In this document: piece by piece, positions 34,019 to 43,246 of the stretch
Layout: each line of letters starts with the position of its first letter
How positions within the stretch are numbered: the stretch's first letter is position 1
NCBI GenBank assembly: GCA_045562575.1
Contig: JBJKVQ010000028.1
Coordinates: 1 to 64,000 of the forward strand
Source of the DNA: UBA6952 sp045562575
Lineage (GTDB): Bacteria > Chloroflexota > Dehalococcoidia > Lucifugimonadales > UBA6952
Reading direction: 5' to 3'
DNA: 64,000 bases
Program-made: the position numbers and the translations under genes
Notes under the pieces: model-generated
Told to the model about the DNA's origin: nothing
What the model saw: the letters and a program-made list of their open reading frames with translations, nothing else
The model's database searches: none

Positions 34019-35530
34019 TTAAGCTAGTTGAACTTTATTAAACGCCTCAATTGCTTCTTTTAATTTAGTTTCTGTTTCTTCATTTATATCTGCATTTGTA
34101 GTGATGCTTTCCATAATGTCACTATGATTGGCTGATATAAAAGCAATAAAATTACTTTCCCATTGTTTCACAGTATCAACTGGAACTTGGTCCATGTATC
34201 CGTTAATTGCAGCATATAAAACCACAACCTGATTGTTCATTGGAAGTGGTACATATTGTGCTTGTTTTAATACTTCACTAATTCTTTGTCCACGTTCTAG
34301 CCGTGTCCTTGTAGCATCATCAAGATCATCTGTACCAAATTGAGCGAATGTAACCAATTCCCTATATTGAGCAAGATCAAGCCTCAATTGACCAGCAACT
34401 TTACGCATTGCCCTAGTTTGAGCCGAACCACCAACTCTAGATACTGATAAACCAACGTTTACCGCAGGTCTGGTACCTGAGTTAAATAAATCTGTTTCAA
34501 GGTAAATTTGCCCATCAGTAATTGAAATAACATTTGTAGGTATATACGCTGAAACGTCACCTGCCTGAGTTTCAATAATAGGTAAAGCGGTAATAGAACC
34601 ACCACCTAATTCTGGGCTAAGTCTTGCAGCACGTTCTAACAAACGGCTATGTAGATAAAAAACGTCCCCTGGATAAGCCTCACGACCAGGAGGTCTCTTC
34701 AATAATAGAGAAAGCTGACGATATGCCCATGCATGTTTTGATAAATCATCATAAATAATCAAAACGTCTTTTCCTTGATCCATAAAATATTCACCGATTG
34801 CACAACCAGTGTATGGGGCAAGATATTGAAGAGCTACAGGATCAGAAGCATTTGCAGCAACTACTATAGTATGCTCCATAGCACCGTATTCCTCTAACTG
34901 TGAAACTGTTGCAGCAACTTTAGCGACACGCTGACCTATAGAGACATATATGCATATTAGATCTCCACCTTTTTGATTTATAATTGTATCAATTGCAATT
35001 GCACTTTTCCCAGTAGATCGATCTCCAATAATCAATTCACGTTGGCCTCGACCAATTGGTATCATGCTATCTATTGCTTTAATTCCAGTCTGCATAGGAG
35101 TGTTGACAGCCTGACGACTTACAACGTTAGGTGCAACCTTCTCAACTGGCCTTGATTCTGAACTTGTTATAGCTCCTCGACCATCAATTGGTTCTCCGAG
35201 TGCATTCATTACACGGCCAATAACCGAATCTCCTACAGGAACCTCTGCAATTCTACCAGTAGATCGTACTTCGTTACCTTCAGCAATTCCTTTATCGTCA
35301 CCTAGAATAACTGAAGAAACTGAATCTTCTTCTAAGTTCATAGCCATTCCAATAACGCCACCAGGAAACTCTAAGAGTTCTGTTAACCGTACTCCTGATA
35401 GCCCATGTATGTTAGCAATAGCATCACCTACTTCAGTCACTACCCCAACATTTACCATACTGGCAGAAGAACCATATTCCTCTATTTGTTTTTTTATAAC
35501 TGACGCTATATCCTGTCCTCTAGTCGTCAT
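34019..35530 (-). CDS. atpA: ATP synthase F1 alpha subunit
   Basis: 503 aa. P-loop GDRSTGKSAIAID, PYTGCAIGEYF and the Arg finger region ITDGQIYLETDLFNSGTRPAVNVGLSVSRVGG. The non-catalytic nucleotide-binding subunit of the hexamer. Standard length. Confidence 0.98.
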   Translation of the reverse strand: MTTRGQDIASVIKKQIEEYGSSASMVNVGVVTEVGDAIANIHGLSGVRLTELLEFPGGVIGMAMNLEEDSVSSVILGDDKGIAEGNEVRSTGRIAEVPVGDSVIGRVMNALGEPIDGRGAITSSESRPVEKVAPNVVSRQAVNTPMQTGIKAIDSMIPIGRGQRELIIGDRSTGKSAIAIDTIINQKGGDLICIYVSIGQRVAKVAATVSQLEEYGAMEHTIVVAANASDPVALQYLAPYTGCAIGEYFMDQGKDVLIIYDDLSKHAWAYRQLSLLLKRPPGREAYPGDVFYLHSRLLERAARLSPELGGGSITALPIIETQAGDVSAYIPTNVISITDGQIYLETDLFNSGTRPAVNVGLSVSRVGGSAQTRAMRKVAGQLRLDLAQYRELVTFAQFGTDDLDDATRTRLERGQRISEVLKQAQYVPLPMNNQVVVLYAAINGYMDQVPVDTVKQWESNFIAFISANHSDIMESITTNADINEETETKLKEAIEAFNKVQLA

Positions 35531-35573
35531 AAATTCACCTCAAATAATCTTCTTATCATTATTTAAATTAAAA

Positions 35574-36104
35574 CTATTTACTAATCTGCCGTTTAAGGCC
35601 AACTAATTTTTCTTGTATACTACCATCGATGACTAAATCATTAACCCTGACTACTAATCCGCCTAATAATTCTGGGTCTTTATGATATGAAACCTGAAGT
35701 TCCGTATTTAATCCCTTTGATATACTCTCTTTAATATTAGACTGTTGATCTTGATTCAAATCAACCGCGGTATAAACTTCTGCTCTTGCTACACCACTTG
35801 CTGCATCAACAAGTTTATCAAATTCCTCTTTAATTAATCTGATTAGATTAATTGAGTTTCTTATAGAAAGTAGACAAACAAGGTTGACTAATAAAGGATT
35901 AAAATCCTTCATCGTTGTATTCAACACAGAAAGTTTTTGTTGTAAAGAAATTTTTGCAGAATTAACAAAGGAATTTACCGATTGATCTTCCATAAGTTCA
36001 GATAAATCAGACAATTGAGAAGCCCATTCTTGCAAATCACCAGAGCTCTCTGCAATTTGAAAAGCTGCTTCTGCGTACCTTTTTGCCTTGGGTCCTTTAG
36101 CCAT
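35574..36104 (-). CDS. atpH: ATP synthase delta subunit
   Basis: 176 aa. N-terminal RYAEAAFQIAESSGDLQEW helix bundle and C-terminal PELLGGLVVRVNDLVIDGSIQEKLVGLKRQI are the two diagnostic ends. It joins the peripheral stalk to F1. It starts 5 bases after atpF. Confidence 0.95.
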   Translation of the reverse strand: MAKGPKAKRYAEAAFQIAESSGDLQEWASQLSDLSELMEDQSVNSFVNSAKISLQQKLSVLNTTMKDFNPLLVNLVCLLSIRNSINLIRLIKEEFDKLVDAASGVARAEVYTAVDLNQDQQSNIKESISKGLNTELQVSYHKDPELLGGLVVRVNDLVIDGSIQEKLVGLKRQISK

Positions 36105-36109
36105 TTATT

Positions 36110-36616
36110 CTATGACTCCTCAGTTTTATCAGTAAATGCATTTTCAAGAACATTATCAATAATATCTTTGTGTGTATTCTCATCAAGAGATCGTTGAATA
36201 ATTTGTTCAGCAGCAGAAACTGCTAAACCACCAAAGTTTGAACGAAGCTCATCCATTGCGGAATCACGCTCGCGCTCTATATCATTTTTAGCTTTTACTA
36301 AAAATTCTTCAGCGTCTTTCTTTGATTTTTCTCGTTCCTGATCACTAAGCTTTTCAGCTGCAGAACGAGCATCTTCAATAATTGCTTGCCCTTGTTTCCT
36401 AGCTTCAACAAGTTGGTCGTCTAATTGAGCTTGTTGTTGTGCACTTTCTTCACGAACTTTATCTGCTAACTCCAAACTATCTTTAATATTTGATGAACGA
36501 TCATCAAGTATTTTCAATATTGGTTTGTAAGCGAATTTAGATAAAACTATCAACAAGATAGTAAAGTTTAACAAATAAGCTATTAAACTTGGCCAGTGAA
36601 AACCTAAAGCTTCCAT
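36110..36616 (-). CDS. atpF: ATP synthase F0 b subunit
   Basis: 168 aa. One N-terminal membrane helix (LIAYLLNFTILLIVLSKFAYKPIL) followed by a long charged coiled coil (residues 35-140), the peripheral stalk. Only one b gene is present, so the stalk is a homodimer. Confidence 0.95.
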   Translation of the reverse strand: MEALGFHWPSLIAYLLNFTILLIVLSKFAYKPILKILDDRSSNIKDSLELADKVREESAQQQAQLDDQLVEARKQGQAIIEDARSAAEKLSDQEREKSKKDAEEFLVKAKNDIERERDSAMDELRSNFGGLAVSAAEQIIQRSLDENTHKDIIDNVLENAFTDKTEES

Positions 36617-36658
36617 AAGTTACTCCAGTATTCTATATTAATAAACAATGCTTAAGAA

Positions 36659-36907
36659 CTAAGCAACTATGGCAAGTATTACACCAATAATTAAGGCATA
36701 AATACCAAGAGCCTCAGCAAAAGCTATTGCTAAAATCATATTTGTTGCAATAGGACCTCTTGCTTCAGGATTCCTACTCAAAGCGTTCAACGCTCCTGAG
36801 CCTATCATACCAATTCCAATACCAGGGCCTATCATGCCTATACCGACAGCAAGACCTGCGCCTATGTATTTTGAATATGTAATCATTTCTGCAATTGTAC
36901 CTTCCAT
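36659..36907 (-). CDS. atpE: ATP synthase F0 c subunit
   Basis: 82 aa hairpin of two membrane helices: a Gly-rich first helix (GAGLAVGIGMIGPGIGIGMIG) and a second with the ion-binding Glu in AIAFAEALGIYAL. The residue after that Glu is Ala rather than Ser/Thr, which argues for a proton rather than sodium ring. ATG 36907 is chosen because GGGGG lies 6 bases upstream; upstream in-frame ATG 36946 would add 13 non-family residues. Confidence 0.96.
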   Translation of the reverse strand: MEGTIAEMITYSKYIGAGLAVGIGMIGPGIGIGMIGSGALNALSRNPEARGPIATNMILAIAFAEALGIYALIIGVILAIVA

Positions 36908-36957
36908 TAAAAACCCCCTAGTTAAATTATGTATACAAAGTTTCAATCACACTATTT

Positions 36958-37962
36958 TCAATGGTCTTCACTCTCATCATGATGAGGCTCAATGGCCATT
37001 GTTACGAAAACTAAAGTTAATGCAGAGAAAATCAACGACTGTATTACACCTACAAGTAATTCAAGACCGTAGAACGGCAATGAAAACGCAAAAGGAATCA
37101 AGAACGATGTCATAAGTAATAGTATTTCTCCAGCTGTCATATTTCCAAATAAACGGAAAGTAAAACTGACGAGTCTTATAAATTCACTTAGTAATTCTAA
37201 TATACCAACAAAGAAATCAACGATACCTTCAAATATTTTACCCTTCAAAAGAGCACCAAAACGGAAAAATTTACCAAAATAGCCGAAACCTAAAGTTTTA
37301 ATTCCCCAATATTCCACAAAAATAAACGAAACTATTGCTAAAGCTAAAGGCATATTGAGATCTGTACCTGCTGGCCTCAGAAAATGACCAGTAATATGCC
37401 CTTCTGAATCAAAGGTTGAAAGGCTTTGATATATCGGAAGCAAACCTAACCAAGCATTTACTAATACAAATAAGAAAATCGTTGCAAAAAGTGGGAAGAA
37501 TTTTTTTGCATTATCTCCAACCACTCCTTCAGCAAATCCATACAAAGCAGATATAATTGACTCAATAATATTATAAAAACCTTTAGGTTCACGATCAGAT
37601 CTGCCTCCTCTAGAACCTAAGACTAATACTAGAATTAACAATATTGTAGCTATCCATGAAGATATTAAGGTATTTGTAATCACAAAACGATTAGGCGGCA
37701 ATCCATGATGAGCGTCTTTACCATGGCCATCATGAGAATCACTTTCCTTAGAATGGGTATCATGAGATTCATCTGAGTGAGTATCACTAGAGAAAGGATC
37801 ATATATTTGTTGTGGAGGTAAGTGGACTTCGGGTTTTTTCAAAAAAGGATCACTGTCAGTAAATTTTGAACCAATAGCACCAACAATAAAACCAACAACA
37901 AACAGTGCTAGTAGTGCAACTCCGAAACCGTAAACTAAACTCTTATTCAAGCTCAATTGCAT
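36958..37962 (-). CDS. atpB: ATP synthase F0 a subunit with a His-rich insert
   Basis: 334 aa. The proton-channel region is clear: FIRLVSFTFRLFGNMTAGEIL with the essential Arg, and the last helix pair ending GLELLVGVIQSLIFSALTLVFVTMAIEPHH. Helix 1 (about 10-32) is followed by an unusually long hydrophilic segment (33-90) containing seven His between residues 62 and 86 (DTHSDESHDTHSKESDSHDG). This makes the protein longer than most a subunits. The insert should lie on the outer face. Confidence 0.95.
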   Translation of the reverse strand: MQLSLNKSLVYGFGVALLALFVVGFIVGAIGSKFTDSDPFLKKPEVHLPPQQIYDPFSSDTHSDESHDTHSKESDSHDGHGKDAHHGLPPNRFVITNTLISSWIATILLILVLVLGSRGGRSDREPKGFYNIIESIISALYGFAEGVVGDNAKKFFPLFATIFLFVLVNAWLGLLPIYQSLSTFDSEGHITGHFLRPAGTDLNMPLALAIVSFIFVEYWGIKTLGFGYFGKFFRFGALLKGKIFEGIVDFFVGILELLSEFIRLVSFTFRLFGNMTAGEILLLMTSFLIPFAFSLPFYGLELLVGVIQSLIFSALTLVFVTMAIEPHHDESEDH

Positions 37963-37992
37963 TTATTCCTTTCAAATCAGGACCGTTAAAAT

Positions 37993-38238
37993 CTATAAGC
38001 CTGAAAAAATCGACTTTAACATTTTGTAGGTACCGTATGAAGCAATGCCTAAACCAAAAAAAGTCCCAAATACCATTAAAAATGGACCTGTATGGAATCT
38101 TTGATCTAGCCACATACCAGCAAAAGCACCTAACAAGATGCTTATGGCAACATACCAACCTAGCCCCATAATCCTTGCTGTTAACAACAAGTTATCTCTC
38201 ATAGTTTCACAAAACCTCGTGAAGTTTATCACAAGCAT
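37993..38238 (-). CDS. atpI: AtpZ/AtpI-like ATP synthase assembly protein
   Basis: 81 aa with two membrane helices (GLGWYVAISILLGAFAGMWLDQ and FLMVFGTFFGLGIASYGTYKML), matching the ATPase_gene1/AtpZ group found first in atp operons. AtpI/AtpZ helps c-ring assembly or Mg2+/Ca2+ transport. ATG 38238 gives 81 aa; ATG 38202 would give 69 aa and may be right, since the first ATG sits two bases from a palindrome and neither start has a good ribosome binding site. Confidence 0.82.
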   Translation of the reverse strand: MLVINFTRFCETMRDNLLLTARIMGLGWYVAISILLGAFAGMWLDQRFHTGPFLMVFGTFFGLGIASYGTYKMLKSIFSGL

Positions 38239-38240
38239 TA

Positions 38241-38261
38241 AATAGGGTCAATGACCCTATT
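38241..38261. promoter_or_regulatory. Perfect palindrome between the bifunctional nuclease gene and atpI
   Basis: AATAGGGTC, AAT, GACCCTATT: 9-bp arms around a 3-base centre. It covers the stop codon of the upstream gene (38257-38259) and ends two bases before the first atpI ATG. It could be an RNA hairpin limiting readthrough, or an operator. There is no T-run of the kind a terminator needs. Confidence 0.5.
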
Positions 38262-38820
38262 GCTTATTATCTGAGTTCCCTAAACCTTCCATGTCTAAAT
38301 CATTAATAAATTCAGAAAAAGCAGACATACTATTTAGTTCATCTGAGGATAAATCTTTAGCATTTTGGGGATCCGGAGGGCTCTCATTTTTTGTGGTTTT
38401 ATTAAGAGGGTTGCCTTCTTCATCCAAGAAAACTCCAGCTTTTTCTAGTACTTTATCTGCAACGTATATTGGAACCTCAGCACGAACAGCTATTGCAATC
38501 GCATCACTGGGTCGGGCATCTAATTCCAATAATTTACCTTTTGAATTAAATACTAATTGTGCAAAAAAAGTTTCGTCCTCTAAATCAGTAACATTTATAC
38601 ATTGCAGCTCACCAGCAAATAAATCAATCATGGATTTCATTAAATCATGTGTTAATGGTCGTGGTACAGAAACCCCTTGAAGTTTAACAGCTATAGAGTC
38701 TGCTTCAGAAGAGCCTATCCAGATAGGAATAGATTTACCAGAAGCCTTATCTTTCAAAATAACAACTCGCTGATAATTAACTAAACTAACCCTAATACTA
38801 TCGACATTCACTTCATGCAT
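38257..38820 (-). CDS. Bifunctional nuclease (BFN, DUF151) family protein
   Basis: 187 aa. The BFN domain covers residues 1-130: IPIWIGSSEADSIAVKLQG, RPLTHDLMKSMI and ELDARPSDAIAIAVRAEVPIYVADKVLEKAG. Family members have been reported to have RNase/DNase activity; the true role in bacteria is unclear. A divergent acidic tail with PPDPQNAKDLSSDE follows. It may be co-transcribed with the ATP synthase genes, whose first gene starts 19 bases downstream. Promoter at 38862-38891. Confidence 0.85.
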   Translation of the reverse strand: MHEVNVDSIRVSLVNYQRVVILKDKASGKSIPIWIGSSEADSIAVKLQGVSVPRPLTHDLMKSMIDLFAGELQCINVTDLEDETFFAQLVFNSKGKLLELDARPSDAIAIAVRAEVPIYVADKVLEKAGVFLDEEGNPLNKTTKNESPPDPQNAKDLSSDELNSMSAFSEFINDLDMEGLGNSDNKQ

Positions 38821-38861
38821 TTCTAAGCAACCTAAAGAGTTGGTTGAAACTAATTAATAAA

Positions 38862-38891
38862 ATTATCCTTTTTTGCTACTTAACATGTCAA
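38862..38891 (-). promoter_or_regulatory. Sigma70 promoter for the bifunctional nuclease gene and possibly the atp operon
   Basis: On the minus strand TTGACA (38891-38886), an 18-base spacer and GATAAT (38867-38862), about 40 bases before the ATG at 38820. The rest of 38821-38990 shows only a weak CTAAAT/ATTTAG repeat just after pyrF. Confidence 0.6.
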
Positions 38892-38990
38892 TATAGAAAA
38901 AGATCATATTAAAGGAAATTGAATCAATATAATCACTAATTCTGAAATTTGAACAACTTACGATCAATAAAAGCTAAATTTCTATATGAT

Positions 38991-39821
38991 TTAGATTAAA
39001 GATTTTATAATTTGTTGTATTTCTAAACGAAGGTTTTTTGCTTTTTCTCGAGCTATATCTGGAAAATTTTTCTCTGCTGAACTGTATAAAATACCTCGAG
39101 ATGAATTTATAATCGAACGGTTGACGAAAGGGTTTACACTTGCTTCTAGCGATTCTTTTAACGCTCCCGATTGAGAACCAACTCCTGGGATTAAAATCGG
39201 ACAATCAGGTGCTAAATTGCGTGCAATACCAAGCTCTTCTGGATATGTGGCGCCAACTACCAATCCAAGGTTTTTATTTTTATCCCACTTAATTATTTCC
39301 TGAATCATATATTCATAATAACGCAAGGTAGAATCTGTTGAATTATTAACATAAACCCTTAAATCTTGAAAAGTTTTCCCATCAGAATTGGAGGATTTCA
39401 CCCATGCAAAAACCCCCCTATCTTCATAAGATGTAAATGGTTCTACAGAATCATATCCTGCAAAAGGATTTATAGTAATTGCGTCAAAATCCCAAAAGTT
39501 AAATAAAGCGTCTGCATATGCTTTTGCTGTATGACCAATATCACCTCTTTTAGCATCTCCTATAATTACAATGTCATTATTAACAGATTTTATGTGAGAA
39601 ATAGTTTTTTCTAAAGCCTGAAGTCCTTCAATACCCTCTGATTCATAAAAAGCAAAATTAGGTTTGTATGCACATACTAGGTCAAAAGTCTGATCAATTA
39701 TTAATTGGTTAAATTGAAAAATATCATGTATCGGCATACTTTCTTTGATAGGATCCAAACCTATGCAAAGTAAACTATTATTTTTATCAATTATATTGTC
39801 TAATTTTTCATAAAATTTCAA
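38991..39821 (-). CDS. pyrF: Orotidine 5'-phosphate decarboxylase, group 2
   Basis: 276 aa. The catalytic block DAKRGDIGHTAKAYA contains the Asp-Lys-Asp residues. LLCIGLDPIKESMP at the N-terminus and INSSRGILYSS near the end are typical of the longer group-2 (actinobacterial/myxobacterial) PyrF. It makes UMP in the last step of de novo synthesis. Last gene of the pyr operon, 35 bases after carB. Confidence 0.95.
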   Translation of the reverse strand: MKFYEKLDNIIDKNNSLLCIGLDPIKESMPIHDIFQFNQLIIDQTFDLVCAYKPNFAFYESEGIEGLQALEKTISHIKSVNNDIVIIGDAKRGDIGHTAKAYADALFNFWDFDAITINPFAGYDSVEPFTSYEDRGVFAWVKSSNSDGKTFQDLRVYVNNSTDSTLRYYEYMIQEIIKWDKNKNLGLVVGATYPEELGIARNLAPDCPILIPGVGSQSGALKESLEASVNPFVNRSIINSSRGILYSSAEKNFPDIAREKAKNLRLEIQQIIKSLI

Positions 39822-39856
39822 AGTAATACTCTTTCAAATTCAGTGATGTACTATTG

Positions 39857-42800
39857 CTATAACAAAAACTTTGGAACATCAATATATGGGTAATAATTAT
39901 TATGCTCAGGTACATCTTTAATATAGTCTTCAGAAGATTTAATGTTATAGTTTTGATCAACACTAAATAAATTTTCGATTGCTGCTCTTGCAGTATCCAT
40001 AGAAGTAAAACATGGTATACGTCGTTCCACAGCATTTCTCCTAATTTCAAATCCATCACGTATAACAGATGTTAGGCTTGATTCAGTATTGATTACAACA
40101 TCTACAGTTCCATTCTGTATTACATCAACAACATTAGGGTGTCCTTCAGCTAAACGTTTGGTAATCATTTTTACATCTAAACCCAATGCCTCAATCATTG
40201 CACCAGTACCTTCAGTTGCATATAAATCACAACCAAATTTAGCTAATTTTTTCATTAAATCAATAGCTTCAGGTTTATCTCTATCAGATATACTAACTAA
40301 AATTGAATTATTAGGTTGTATTGAATAACCGCCTGCTAGTAATGCTTTTGATATCGCAGAAGGAATATTGTAATCAATGCCCATAACTTCACCAGTAGAC
40401 TTCATTTCGGGACCTAAATACGTATCTACACCAGCTAGCTTTGACATTGAAAAAACAGGTGCCTTGACACCATATAAACCATTATGAGGATACAAACCTG
40501 TAGTATATCCCATTTCTGACAACTTTTTCCCAAGCATAATTTTAGTTGCTAAAGAAACCATAGGGATATCAGTTATTTTTGACATAAAAGGAACGGTTCG
40601 ACTAGATCTCGGATTAGCTTCGATAATATACACAACAGGTTTTTTATCTGATGTCTGGTCATGTTCAATAACAAACTGTATGTTTATCAACCCTTGTGTT
40701 TTTAATCCTAATGCTATTTTTATTGTGTATTCAGTAATAACTTTTATAGTATCTGGGTCTAATGTTATTCCTGGATAAACTGCCATAGAATCACCACTAT
40801 GGACTCCTGCACGTTCTATGTGTTCCATTATTCCAGGTATTAATACATCTGTACCATCACATATCGCATCAACCTCAACTTCTCTTCCAGAAACATATTT
40901 ATCAATTAATACATTATCCGTTGCACCAACTTTCGTTGCTTCAGTAAGATATCGAATTAATTCTGTTGGTGTTTGTACAACCTCCATTGCTCGTCCTCCT
41001 AGAACATAACTTGGACGTACTAACACTGGATATCCAATATTTTCTGCAATTTTAATTCCATCTTCAACACTAGAAACCACAGCCCCTGCTGGTTGAGGAA
41101 TATCTAAAGATTGTAGAAAATGTTCGAATTTTTCACGATCTGCTGCGATGTCAATTGCCTCCGCAGATGAACCTAAAATAGGTAGTTGGTGTCTACCTAA
41201 ACTTTGAGAAAGATTAATTGCGGTTTGTCCTCCAAATTGGACTACACAAGGGGGGATACTACTCTTATCTTTCACTATAGTCTCATTATCAATAATATCT
41301 AAAATACTTTCTTCATCGAGAGGTTCAAAATATAAACGATTACTAGTGTCAAAATCTGTTGAAACAGTTTCTGGATTAGAATTCACGATAATACTTGCAG
41401 TGCCTTCTTCTTGCAACGCCCATGCTGCATGGACACTACAATAATCAAATTCAATCCCTTGGCCTATTCTAATAGGTCCACTACCAATCACTAATGCTTT
41501 TTTGCCCTCTAGTGGAGCAGCTTCATTTTCTTGTTCATATGTACTATAAAAGTAAGGAGTTTCTGCTTCAAATTCTGCAGCACATGTATCTACCATTTTG
41601 TAGACAGGTGTAATACCAATTTCTTTTCTTTGTTGTCGAATCTGACTTACTAATCGATCTGTTAATGTAGCAATTTGGTCATCCGAAAATCCCATTTTTT
41701 TTGCTTTTTTCAATAAATCATAATCCAGTGGTTCAGATAATAATCTTCTTTCCATATCCACTATTAATTTACAAGAATTTATAAACCAAGGATCAATACC
41801 AGTAATTAAACAAAGTTCTTCAATAGAAACATCTCTGCGCAAAGCAGAAAATAGTGCCCACAATCTATTATCGTTAGAATGAAGAGGTAAGTCTTCAACA
41901 GAAAAATCTTCTTTTTTCCAATCGGAGCTTTCCCATAAAAGAGAACGTCCACTAATTTCAAGTGAGCGAATAGCTTTCTGTAAGGCTGCAGTAAATGTTC
42001 TGTCAACCGCCATTACTTCGCCAGTTGCTTTCATTTGTATACCTAAATTCCTATCTCCTGTTGGAAATTTATCAAATGGCCATCTAGGAATTTTAACAAC
42101 ACAGTAATCAAGTGCAGGTTCAAATGCCGCAGAAGTTTTACCTGTAATCGGGTTGTCAATTTGATCAAGGGTTTTTCCTATAGCAACCTTAGAAGCAACT
42201 CTTGCTATAGGGTATCCAGTTGCCTTGCTTGCAAGTGCAGAACTCCTACTAACTCGAGGATTTACTTCGATAACATAATATTCAGATTCATATTTTGATA
42301 AATCCATACCTTCTGGTTGCGTAAGAGGATTTGGTCTTAATGCATACTGAACATTACAACCGCCTTGTATTCCTAAACTTTTAATTATATTTTGACTTGC
42401 TGTTCGCAACATTTGATATTCTTTGTCTGACAAAGTTTGACTGGGAGCAACAACAATACTATCACCTGTGTGTACCCCCATTGGATCCATATTTTCCATT
42501 ACACAGATGGTTAAACAATTGTCATCTGCATCTCGCATAATTTCATACTCAAGCTCCTTCCAGCCCAAAAGATAACTTTCTATTAGTACCTGACTGACAG
42601 GGCTGGCTTTCAATCCATCGTTAATTGTTTGATCAAATTCATCCCAATCATATACTACACCACCACCCGTACCTCCTAGAGTAAATGCTGGCCTAACTAC
42701 TAATGGTAAAGCCATACCTTCTACCTTAGATCTAGCTTCTTCAATAGATGTAATACTGGCACTTGGAAGAACAGGTTCACCAATTTCAATTAAAAGTTCA

Positions 42801-43198
42801 CGAAATTGATCTCTATCTTCGGCCTTTTTAATTGTTTCAATTGGCGTTCCGAGTAAACTAACATCATATTTATCTAATATCCCTAAATCAGATAATTGAA
42901 CAGCTAGATTTAAACCCGTCTGGCCACCTAATGTAGGTAATAAACCGTCGGGGCGTTCTTTATCAATAATTTTAGTAATTACTTCAACAGTCAAAGGCTC
43001 AATATATATATGATCAGCAATACCTGTATCAGTCATAATCGTAGCAGGGTTAGAATTAATTAATATTGTTTCTACTCCCTCTTCTTTTATTGATCTGCAA
43101 GCCTGTGAACCCGCATAGTCAAACTCAGCCGCTTGACCAATAACTATTGGCCCTGAACCTATTATTAATACCTTTTTTATTTCCTTATCTAATTCCAT
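39857..43198 (-). CDS. carB: Carbamoyl-phosphate synthase large subunit
   Basis: 1113 aa with the internal duplication of two ATP-grasp halves, each opening with IGSGPI.IGQ..EFDY (near residues 13 and 570), and a C-terminal MGS-like allosteric domain (YATEGTGAMIEALG ... VINTES). It condenses bicarbonate, ammonia from CarA and 2 ATP to carbamoyl phosphate for PyrB and arginine synthesis. The C-terminus is some 35 residues longer than typical. Complete and in frame. Confidence 0.98.
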   Translation of the reverse strand: MELDKEIKKVLIIGSGPIVIGQAAEFDYAGSQACRSIKEEGVETILINSNPATIMTDTGIADHIYIEPLTVEVITKIIDKERPDGLLPTLGGQTGLNLAVQLSDLGILDKYDVSLLGTPIETIKKAEDRDQFRELLIEIGEPVLPSASITSIEEARSKVEGMALPLVVRPAFTLGGTGGGVVYDWDEFDQTINDGLKASPVSQVLIESYLLGWKELEYEIMRDADDNCLTICVMENMDPMGVHTGDSIVVAPSQTLSDKEYQMLRTASQNIIKSLGIQGGCNVQYALRPNPLTQPEGMDLSKYESEYYVIEVNPRVSRSSALASKATGYPIARVASKVAIGKTLDQIDNPITGKTSAAFEPALDYCVVKIPRWPFDKFPTGDRNLGIQMKATGEVMAVDRTFTAALQKAIRSLEISGRSLLWESSDWKKEDFSVEDLPLHSNDNRLWALFSALRRDVSIEELCLITGIDPWFINSCKLIVDMERRLLSEPLDYDLLKKAKKMGFSDDQIATLTDRLVSQIRQQRKEIGITPVYKMVDTCAAEFEAETPYFYSTYEQENEAAPLEGKKALVIGSGPIRIGQGIEFDYCSVHAAWALQEEGTASIIVNSNPETVSTDFDTSNRLYFEPLDEESILDIIDNETIVKDKSSIPPCVVQFGGQTAINLSQSLGRHQLPILGSSAEAIDIAADREKFEHFLQSLDIPQPAGAVVSSVEDGIKIAENIGYPVLVRPSYVLGGRAMEVVQTPTELIRYLTEATKVGATDNVLIDKYVSGREVEVDAICDGTDVLIPGIMEHIERAGVHSGDSMAVYPGITLDPDTIKVITEYTIKIALGLKTQGLINIQFVIEHDQTSDKKPVVYIIEANPRSSRTVPFMSKITDIPMVSLATKIMLGKKLSEMGYTTGLYPHNGLYGVKAPVFSMSKLAGVDTYLGPEMKSTGEVMGIDYNIPSAISKALLAGGYSIQPNNSILVSISDRDKPEAIDLMKKLAKFGCDLYATEGTGAMIEALGLDVKMITKRLAEGHPNVVDVIQNGTVDVVINTESSLTSVIRDGFEIRRNAVERRIPCFTSMDTARAAIENLFSVDQNYNIKSSEDYIKDVPEHNNYYPYIDVPKFLL

Positions 43199-43246
43199 CT
43201 ATTTCCTTCTATAACTTAATCTTCCAAGATATATTATATTTACTAC

